In this document: one piece after another, positions 56,180 to 64,000 of the stretch | Layout of the letters: every line of letters begins with the position of its first letter | Numbering within the stretch: the first letter of the stretch is position 1 | DNA from: Citrobacter sp. wls619 | GTDB taxonomy: Bacteria; Pseudomonadota; Gammaproteobacteria; Enterobacterales; Enterobacteriaceae | NCBI RefSeq assembly: GCF_005281345.1 | Contig: NZ_SZXJ01000098.1 | Coordinates: 211,951 to 275,950 of the forward strand | DNA length: 64,000 nucleotides | Direction: 5' to 3' | Translations under genes and position numbers: made by a program | Notes under the pieces: model-generated | What the model saw: the letters and a program-made list of their open reading frames with translations, nothing else | Databases searched by the model: none | What the model was told of the DNA's origin: nothing

Positions 56180-56235
56180 AATCGGAAAAAAAAATTCCGA
56201 TTTATCGTGTTTTTTTTGAACTTTGCGCGATAAAT
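56180..56235. promoter_or_regulatory. Inverted repeats upstream of the sugar operon (candidate operator)
   Basis: Two repeats: AATCGGAA (56180-56187) with TTCCGATT (56195-56202), and ATTTATCG (56200-56207) with CGATAAAT (56228-56235). They lie 45-95 bases before the start of the fused regulator-kinase. Their position suits autoregulation by its DeoR-type domain. The first could also be a weak hairpin in the leader. Confidence 0.5.
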
Positions 56236-56277
56236 ATTAACATTAATTTAATATTATAAAACCTGGGGTGAGCGCTA

Positions 56278-57483
56278 ATGAAAAAACAAGAAAGACAAAA
56301 GGCCATTCGGGTTAAGTTAGTCACCGACAAAAAGGTTTATGTTAGCGAATTAGCAAAGGAATTATCTGTCACAACTCGTACGATCCGTAATGACTTAAAT
56401 GAATTAAGTCAGAATAGCCTTTTCTCGTTATTTCATGGCGGAGCACAATTAAAAAGCGCATCTGATGAATCATTGTTTGAGCAGTCTTTCACCAACACCA
56501 TATTGAATGGATTCAAAAGCCACAAAGAAATTGTATCGGTTTCTACTTATGCCAAACAAAATAGCTATATAGATGATAGCATTTACATACTTGGTTCATT
56601 TAATATAGATATTGTTTCTGAAACGACGACATTTCCTCAGATTGGCCAGACCATCCGAGCCTCTGCAACCCGTTTTTATGCCGGAGGAAAAGGCACAAAC
56701 CAGGCGGTTGCCGCGGCTAAAATCAATAATAATGTTCATCTTACCGTTAAGTTAGGATCCGATGAGTTTTCCAAAAAAGCCAAAAGATATTTAACCAATA
56801 CTGAAATTTCTTCTTTTTCTTTTTTTGAAAATGAAATGTCATCCACCGGCATTGCAATGGTATGGGTTTCAGGTGCCACGGGTGACAATATGATCAGTAT
56901 CGATCTTGGGGCCAATGAAACATTTACCCAGGAAGATATTTTATTAGATATTGATATCATCCGTAATTGCAAAGTTTTTTTAACTCAGCTGGAGAATAAT
57001 TTTCCGATCACGCGTTTCGCCATCATGCAGGCAAAACTCGGAAAATCGCTGGTTGTCCTGAACCCGGCGCCTTATGTTTCAGAGATCAAAGAAATATTGC
57101 ATTTAATTGACATTATTACACCGAACAAAATTGAAGCTGAAGCGTTATCTGGTATCAACATTGTTGATATCTATTCGGCCAAAAATGCCGCCAGGAGCAT
57201 TTATGTGCAAGGCGCAAAATGCGTCATTATCACGTTAGGTAGCGACGGTTGTCTGATCTTTGATGGCACAGTTTTCACGCATATTCCTGCCTATAAATCA
57301 GCCGTGGTCGATACCAGTGGAGCAGGCGATGCCTTTACCGGGGCACTGGCTGCATGCATTGCAAACGGTAAAGGACTCATCAATGCAGCGCAGTATGCTT
57401 CTGCGTTTGCCTCGTTGAAAGTTGAACGTAAAGGTGCATCAAACATGCCCAACAATTCACTCGTTTATCATCGTATGCAGTAG
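56278..57483 (+). CDS. DeoR-type HTH fused to ribokinase-family sugar kinase
   Basis: 401 residues. Residues 1-90 are a DeoR N-terminal region: KVYVSELAKELSVTTRTIRN (19-38), then DLNELSQNSLFSLFHGGAQL (39-58) with the family HGGA motif. Residues about 100-401 are a PfkB kinase: GSFNID (106-111), YAGGKGTNQAV (134-144) and DTSGAGDAFTGAL (345-357) with catalytic Asp351. The kinase replaces the sugar-phosphate sensor domain of ordinary DeoR repressors. It heads a sugar import operon and probably both phosphorylates the sugar and controls the operon. A GGGGTGAG ribosome site precedes the ATG. The gene is more AT-rich than its host neighbours. Confidence 0.85.
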   Translation: MKKQERQKAIRVKLVTDKKVYVSELAKELSVTTRTIRNDLNELSQNSLFSLFHGGAQLKSASDESLFEQSFTNTILNGFKSHKEIVSVSTYAKQNSYIDDSIYILGSFNIDIVSETTTFPQIGQTIRASATRFYAGGKGTNQAVAAAKINNNVHLTVKLGSDEFSKKAKRYLTNTEISSFSFFENEMSSTGIAMVWVSGATGDNMISIDLGANETFTQEDILLDIDIIRNCKVFLTQLENNFPITRFAIMQAKLGKSLVVLNPAPYVSEIKEILHLIDIITPNKIEAEALSGINIVDIYSAKNAARSIYVQGAKCVIITLGSDGCLIFDGTVFTHIPAYKSAVVDTSGAGDAFTGALAACIANGKGLINAAQYASAFASLKVERKGASNMPNNSLVYHRMQ

Positions 57484-57528
57484 CTGTTTAGAGCATCATT
57501 CAGCCCCCTACACCTATAGGATAATTTC

Positions 57529-58491
57529 ATGAAAAATAAAATGTTTTATCGTGTTATCGGTGCCACAGTCGGTTTAGCGCTTTCCGCCACTTTCACCGCC
57601 CCCGCTTTTGCCGCCGATACTCAGACGCATAAACCTAAAGTCGCGCTGGTGATGAAGTCACTGGCAAATGAGTTTTTCCTGACCATGGAAACCGGAGCAA
57701 AAGAGTATCAGAAAAAAAATGCCGACAAGTTTGATTTGATTTCTAACGGCATCAAAAACGAAACGGATACGGCAAATCAAATCCAGATCGTTGAACAAAT
57801 GATTGTCTCGAAAGCCGATGCGATTATCATTGCGCCATCAGACTCGAAAGCCCTTGTACCGGTCATTAAGAAGGCAATTGATGCCGGTATTATTGTCATC
57901 AACATTGATAACAAATTTGATGACGGTGTACTTAAAGATAAGAACCTGAATATTCCTTTTGTTGGCCCGGATAACCAAAAAGGTGCAAAAGAAATTGGCG
58001 ATTATCTAGCGAAGCATCTTAAGGCCGGCGATCAGGTTGGTATTATTGAAGGCATCCCTACCTCCAGCAACTCTCAGCAACGTACTCTGGGCTTCCAAAA
58101 TGCAATGGCCCAGGGCGGTATGAAAGTCGTCTCTGTTCAATCTGGCCAGTGGGAAATTAACAACGCCAATGCGGTCGCGGCGGCAATGTTAAGTGAATAT
58201 CCTGATATCAAAGCACTGTTAGCCGATAACGATAATATGGCATTAGGCGCCGTTTCCGCCATCCGCTCTGCCGGGAAAAAAGGACAGGTTCTGGTTGTCG
58301 GCTATGACAATATCGAAGCGATTAAGCCTATGTTAAATGACGGTCGTGTTTTAGCCACTGCGGACCAATTTGCCTCTCAACAAGCGGTATTTGGTATTGA
58401 TGCCGCCCTTGATGCCTTAAAAAATGGCAAAAAACAGAGTGAGCTCTCCAGCAACGTAGAAACGCCAATAAAACTGATCGTCAAACAATAA
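57529..58491 (+). CDS. Periplasmic sugar-binding protein (RbsB-like)
   Basis: 320 residues. Signal peptide (GATVGLALSATFTAPAFA, cut before ADT) and a periplasmic-binding-protein type 1 fold: KVALVMKSLANEFFLTMETG, IVEQMIVSKADAIIIAPSDS, VGIIEGIPTSSNSQQRTLGF and ALLADNDNMALGAVSAI. Ribose/allose/galactose class. It delivers the ligand to the permease encoded downstream. The exact sugar cannot be read from sequence. Confidence 0.9.
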   Translation: MKNKMFYRVIGATVGLALSATFTAPAFAADTQTHKPKVALVMKSLANEFFLTMETGAKEYQKKNADKFDLISNGIKNETDTANQIQIVEQMIVSKADAIIIAPSDSKALVPVIKKAIDAGIIVINIDNKFDDGVLKDKNLNIPFVGPDNQKGAKEIGDYLAKHLKAGDQVGIIEGIPTSSNSQQRTLGFQNAMAQGGMKVVSVQSGQWEINNANAVAAAMLSEYPDIKALLADNDNMALGAVSAIRSAGKKGQVLVVGYDNIEAIKPMLNDGRVLATADQFASQQAVFGIDAALDALKNGKKQSELSSNVETPIKLIVKQ

Positions 58492-58564
58492 GCGGATAAC
58501 AGTGCGCCGCTGTGGTACTGCCATCAATTGAGTATCAGAGCGGCTTACCGGATAAGGCCAGAAT

Positions 58565-60091
58565 ATGAAAAGTGGGCAAGAAATCCTCACGATACAGGGA
58601 GTAGGTAAAACCTACAGTGAACCTGTTCTGGTGGATGTGACGCTAGCATTATATCCAAGAAAAGTACTGGCCCTGACGGGAGAAAACGGTGCCGGGAAAA
58701 GTACGTTATCAAAAATTATTGGCGGGTTAACCCACGCAACGACCGGGAAAATGGTTTATCAGGGGCAGCCTTACGCACCTGCGAGCCGAAAAGAGGCAGA
58801 AAAGCTGGGTGTTCGCATGGTTATGCAAGAACTCAATTTACTGCCTACGTTGTCGGTTGCAGAAAACTTATTTCTCGAACAACTTCCGCATCGATTCGGC
58901 TGGATCGATCGTAAAAAGCTAGCAGAAATGGCCCGCCCGGTAATGGCAATGGTTGGGCTGCAATCAGTCGATCCAAATACGCTGGTGGGCGAATTGGGTA
59001 TTGGTCACCAACAGATGATCGAAATCGCCAGAAACCTGATTGGTGAAAGCCGGGTACTGATTCTGGATGAACCGACGGCCATGCTCAGTAGTCGTGAGGT
59101 CGAACTGCTGTTTAAACAAATCGCGCTCTTCAAAGCCCGGGGCGTTTCAATAATTTATATTTCTCACCGACTGGATGAGCTTGCGATGATTGCTGATGAC
59201 ATCGCGGTGCTACGTGATGGCCATTTGGTTTGCGTGGACGATATTAAACGCTATACCCGCGATCAACTTGTTTCGTTGATGGTCGGCCGTGACTTAGAAA
59301 GTTCATTTGATTTAAGTGGACGCCAGGCAGGTCAACCCATCCTGAAAGTGGAAAATTTTAAGCGTGGGAAAATCATTCGCGACACGTCGTTTACCTTGCA
59401 CAGTGGCGAAGTGCTCGGCATCAGTGGCCTTGTCGGCTCTGGCAGGACAGAGCTGCTACGCGCTATTTTTGGCGCGGACAAAATAGACAGTGGCACATTA
59501 CTGATTGGCACTCCACTAAAACCGGTGGTGATCCGTTCGCCTGCGCAAGCTATCCAACACGGTATCGCCTTAGTCACGGAGGATCGTAAAGGTGAAGGGC
59601 TTCTGCTACCACAGTCGGTTGCCGCAAATATCTCGTTGGGTAACAGCGACAAAATTAGCCATCTATCGGTCGTCAACACATTGAGTGAAACCACATTAGC
59701 GAATAAGCACATCAAAAGTTTAGGCGTTCGTACAACGAACACCTCACAGGCCGTGGAAAGCCTGTCAGGTGGTAATCAGCAGAAAGTTCTCATTAGCCGC
59801 TGGCTGGAACGAGACTGTGAAGTCGTCTTATTTGATGAGCCGACTCGCGGTATTGATGTGGGTGCCAAGCAAGATATTTATCAATTACTGAATACGTTAA
59901 CGGCGAAGGGAAAAGGCGTTGTTGTCGTTTCCAGTGATCTACGCGAGTTGATGCTGGTTTGCGATCGTATTGCGGTCATTTCCGATGGCAAGTTAGTGAA
60001 CACATTTACACGTGATAACTGGAGCCAGGATCGCATTTTAGCGGCTGCATTTTCGGCCTATCAGCATTCAGAAGAGACTGTCAGCGAGTAG
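58565..60091 (+). CDS. Sugar ABC transporter ATPase (RbsA-like, two domains)
   Basis: 508 residues with two nucleotide-binding domains. First: Walker A GENGAGKST (40-48), signature LGIGHQQMIEIARNL, Walker B VLILDEPTAML. Second: Walker A is degenerate (GLVGSGRTE) as in RbsA, signature LSGGNQQKVLISRWL, Walker B VVLFDEPTRG. It powers uptake through the adjacent permease. 73 bases separate it from the binding protein gene. Confidence 0.93.
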   Translation: MKSGQEILTIQGVGKTYSEPVLVDVTLALYPRKVLALTGENGAGKSTLSKIIGGLTHATTGKMVYQGQPYAPASRKEAEKLGVRMVMQELNLLPTLSVAENLFLEQLPHRFGWIDRKKLAEMARPVMAMVGLQSVDPNTLVGELGIGHQQMIEIARNLIGESRVLILDEPTAMLSSREVELLFKQIALFKARGVSIIYISHRLDELAMIADDIAVLRDGHLVCVDDIKRYTRDQLVSLMVGRDLESSFDLSGRQAGQPILKVENFKRGKIIRDTSFTLHSGEVLGISGLVGSGRTELLRAIFGADKIDSGTLLIGTPLKPVVIRSPAQAIQHGIALVTEDRKGEGLLLPQSVAANISLGNSDKISHLSVVNTLSETTLANKHIKSLGVRTTNTSQAVESLSGGNQQKVLISRWLERDCEVVLFDEPTRGIDVGAKQDIYQLLNTLTAKGKGVVVVSSDLRELMLVCDRIAVISDGKLVNTFTRDNWSQDRILAAAFSAYQHSEETVSE

Positions 60092-60104
60092 CCGGGGATA
60101 AAAA

Positions 60105-61097
60105 ATGAAAAACAATTTTGCGACAAAACAAGCGGCAGCAGAGAAAAGAAATACACCGACGTCATGGAAAGGCCTAAGTAGCTATATCGGGCTGCTCGGG
60201 GCGTTAGCCGCCATGATCGTCCTATTTTCATGCCTCAGTTCTCATTTCTGGAGCATGAACACTTTCAGCACTATTGCAAATCAGATCCCCGATTTAATCG
60301 TCATGTCGGTGGGGATGACATTTATCTTAATCATTGCCGGCATCGACCTTTCCGTTGGATCGTTGCTGGCGCTTGCTGCTGCAGTCGTCAGCGTCACCTA
60401 TTTAAATTTTCATTGGACGCCCTGGCTGGCCGCGCTTTCAGGCGTAGCGCTCGCCACATTCGTTGGGGCCCTAACGGGACTGATTACCGTTGCCTGGCGT
60501 ATTCCGGCGTTTATCGTCTCACTGGGCGTTCTGGAAATGGCCCGCGGAGCAGCGTATCAGTTAACTGACTCGCGGACCGCGTATCTCGGTTCTATTTATG
60601 ATTATTTAGCCGACCCCATTCTCTTTGGCGTCTCCCCTTCTTTTATTATCGCAATCGTTGTCATTGTTGCCGGGCATCTGGTGCTGACGCGAACCGTATT
60701 TGGTCGCCATTTGATCGGTATTGGCACCAATGAAGAAGCCGTACGATTATCAGGTATAAATCCAGGTCCTTATAAGATCGCAGTCTTTGCCTTGATGGGG
60801 GGATTATCCGGTCTGGCGTCGCTGTTTCAGGTTGCCCGCCTTGAAGCCGCCGACCCCAATAGCGGCGTTGGCATGGAACTACAGGTGATTGCCGCCGTTG
60901 TGATTGGTGGCACGAGCCTGATGGGAGGACGTGGCTCGATTATCTGTACGTTTCTTGGCGCGTTGATTATTTCCGTTCTGGCTGCAGGGCTGGCGCAAGT
61001 TGGCGCAAGCGAGCCGACAAAACGTTTTATCACAGGAGCCGTGATAATCGTTGCAGTGGTACTTGATACATACCGTAGCCACTTAAATAAAAAATAA
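60105..61097 (+). CDS. Sugar ABC transporter permease (RbsC-like)
   Basis: 330 residues, about nine to ten membrane segments. LIVMSVGMTFILIIAGIDLS and VGSLLALAAAVV (residues about 64-95), then NEEAVRLSGINPGPYKIAVF, are the RbsC/AraH signatures; the latter includes the EAA-type ATPase contact. It is 13 bases after the ATPase. No RbsD, isomerase or separate repressor gene follows, and the operon ends with a hairpin. Confidence 0.93.
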   Translation: MKNNFATKQAAAEKRNTPTSWKGLSSYIGLLGALAAMIVLFSCLSSHFWSMNTFSTIANQIPDLIVMSVGMTFILIIAGIDLSVGSLLALAAAVVSVTYLNFHWTPWLAALSGVALATFVGALTGLITVAWRIPAFIVSLGVLEMARGAAYQLTDSRTAYLGSIYDYLADPILFGVSPSFIIAIVVIVAGHLVLTRTVFGRHLIGIGTNEEAVRLSGINPGPYKIAVFALMGGLSGLASLFQVARLEAADPNSGVGMELQVIAAVVIGGTSLMGGRGSIICTFLGALIISVLAAGLAQVGASEPTKRFITGAVIIVAVVLDTYRSHLNKK

Positions 61098-61104
61098 TCA
61101 TGAG

Positions 61105-61129
61105 GGTTACCCGGTTTGACCGGGTAACC
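61105..61129. terminator. Hairpin between the sugar operon and mntH
   Basis: GGTTACCCGG-tttga-CCGGGTAACC is a perfect ten-base stem. It lacks a T-run on the plus strand, but the A-rich stretch before it gives T-run on the minus strand after mntH. Confidence 0.65.
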
Positions 61130-61148
61130 ACAGCAGATGAAAGCCCTG

Positions 61149-62731
<1,583 letters not shown>

Positions 62732-63934
62732 ATGGACCGCGTTCTTCACTTTGTCCTGGCCCTTGCCGTGGTTGCGGTACTCGCACTGCTGGTAAGCAGT
62801 GACCGTAAAAAAATCCGCATTCGTTATGTTATTCAATTGCTTGTTATCGAAGTGTTACTGGCATGGTTCTTCCTGAACTCTGATGTCGGGCTGGGCTTTG
62901 TAAGAGGCTTCTCCGAGATGTTTGAAAAACTGCTCGGATTCGCTAATGAAGGGACCAACTTTGTCTTCGGCAGTATGAACGATAAAGGCCTGGCATTCTT
63001 CTTCCTGAAAGTGCTTTGCCCAATCGTCTTCATTTCCGCCCTGATCGGTATTTTGCAGCATATCCGTGTTCTGCCGGTTATCATCCGCGCGATTGGTTTC
63101 CTGTTATCCAAAGTGAACGGTATGGGCAAACTGGAATCCTTCAACGCCGTTAGCTCCCTGATCCTGGGGCAATCCGAGAACTTTATCGCCTATAAAGATA
63201 TCCTCGGTAAAATGTCTCGCAACCGCATGTACACCATGGCAGCAACGGCGATGTCTACCGTTTCCATGTCTATTGTCGGCGCGTACATGACGATGCTGGA
63301 ACCAAAATACGTTGTTGCTGCGCTGGTTCTGAACATGTTTAGCACCTTTATCGTTCTGTCACTGATCAACCCTTATACCGTTGATGCCAGCGAAGAAAAT
63401 ATTCAGATGTCCAATCTGCACGAAGGTCAGAGCTTCTTCGAAATGTTGGGTGAATACATTCTTGCAGGTTTCAAAGTTGCGATTATCGTTGCAGCAATGC
63501 TGATTGGTTTCATCGCGCTGATCGCTGCCCTGAACGCCCTGTTCGCTACCGTTACCGGTTGGTTTGGCTACAGCATCTCCTTCCAGGGCATCCTGGGTTA
63601 CATCTTCTACCCTATTGCTTGGGTGATGGGTGTACCGTCCAGCGAAGCGCTGCAGGTGGGCAGTATCATGGCAACCAAACTGGTTTCCAACGAATTCGTC
63701 GCAATGATGGACCTGCAGAAAATCGCCTCTACGCTCTCTCCGCGCGCTGAAGGCATTATCTCTGTGTTCCTGGTTTCTTTCGCGAACTTCTCTTCTATCG
63801 GTATCATTGCAGGCGCAATTAAAGGCCTGAACGAAGAGCAAGGTAACGTGGTTTCCCGCTTTGGTCTGAAACTGGTATACGGTTCTACGCTGGTCAGCGT
63901 ACTGTCTGCTTCCATTGCAGCACTGGTGCTGTAA
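62732..63934 (+). CDS. nupC: NupC, nucleoside:H+ symporter
   Basis: 400 residues, as E. coli NupC, and nearly the same in sequence: [40 protein letters not shown] (transport core), [17 protein letters not shown] and [20 protein letters not shown]. Concentrative nucleoside transporter with about ten membrane segments. It imports pyrimidine nucleosides and adenosine. GGAGCAAAT is the ribosome site. It diverges from mntH across 344 bases. Confidence 0.97.
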   Translation: MDRVLHFVLALAVVAVLALLVSSDRKKIRIRYVIQLLVIEVLLAWFFLNSDVGLGFVRGFSEMFEKLLGFANEGTNFVFGSMNDKGLAFFFLKVLCPIVFISALIGILQHIRVLPVIIRAIGFLLSKVNGMGKLESFNAVSSLILGQSENFIAYKDILGKMSRNRMYTMAATAMSTVSMSIVGAYMTMLEPKYVVAALVLNMFSTFIVLSLINPYTVDASEENIQMSNLHEGQSFFEMLGEYILAGFKVAIIVAAMLIGFIALIAALNALFATVTGWFGYSISFQGILGYIFYPIAWVMGVPSSEALQVGSIMATKLVSNEFVAMMDLQKIASTLSPRAEGIISVFLVSFANFSSIGIIAGAIKGLNEEQGNVVSRFGLKLVYGSTLVSVLSASIAALVL

Positions 63935-63972
63935 GACGACATTAATACAGCCGTTACCAAACCGGGGAGATT

Positions 63973-64000
63973 TGAACTGACCCCATAATGTTGGACAGTT
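63973..64000. mobile_element. Probable end of an IS3-family element (cut by window edge)
   Basis: The window ends in TGAACTGACCCCATAATG followed by TTGGACAGTT, the layout of IS3-family (IS150-like) terminal inverted repeats (TG...CCC...TTGGACA). It begins 38 bases after nupC with no sign of the usual nupC terminator. Only the first 28 bases are visible. Confidence 0.6.

Overview
The window is enterobacterial chromosome, most likely Citrobacter or a close relative (Salmonella is the main alternative). The host genes keep the E. coli order yfdY-lpxP-(ypdK)-alaC-ypdA-ypdB ... glk-yfeO ... ypeC ... mntH-nupC. They also carry the pgtABCP phosphoglycerate system and an ipdC/aldo-keto reductase pair that E. 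coli K-12 lacks. No ribosomal RNA or complete tRNA gene and no CRISPR array is visible.

Bases 1 to about 32850 are most of a lambdoid prophage of the P22/HK620/Sf6 group (short-tailed Lederbergvirus-like). It runs off the left edge, so the rest of the ejection genes, tailspike and integrase are not seen. Read on the minus strand from about 24000 down to 1 come cro, cII, an O-type initiator with origin iterons, a primase-helicase, small accessory (ead-like) genes, ninB/ninG, a Q-type antiterminator, a lambda-like S-R-Rz/Rz1 lysis cassette, terminase, portal, scaffold, coat, tail-hub genes, an Sf6-type tail needle and ejection proteins. On the plus strand, cI is followed by the pL operon: N, kil, abc2, recT, Gp157, a methyltransferase locus, small genes, a lipoprotein and torI/xis. 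The right attachment site at 32828-32850 carries the 3' end of argW, the integration site of KplE1, HK620 and Sf6.

From 32851 to 64000 is host DNA: the heme-sensing cyclase dosC, a WbuC-type cupin, yaiL, pgtABC facing pgtP, yfdY, lpxP, a DUF1311/LprI-like exported protein, ypdK, alaC, the pyruvate sensor pair ypdA/ypdB, a LysE-type exporter, glk, yfeO, ipdC, an aldo-keto reductase and ypeC. Next comes an accessory sugar ABC-import operon whose first gene fuses a DeoR-type DNA-binding domain to a ribokinase-type kinase, then mntH with MntR and Fur boxes, and nupC. The last 28 bases look like the end of an IS3-family element.

The most unusual locus is 29559-30318. A DNA cytosine methyltransferase and a 251-codon ORF, which also looks like a known phage protein family, share almost every base in two reading frames, and the ribosome binding site is better placed for the second ORF. 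Other points worth a second look are a CI repressor that seems unable to self-cleave, nut sites with an extra hairpin between boxA and boxB, a structured leader before ypdK, and a response regulator (PgtA) with a decayed ATPase domain. All family names come from reading the sequence and from memory; no database search was run.
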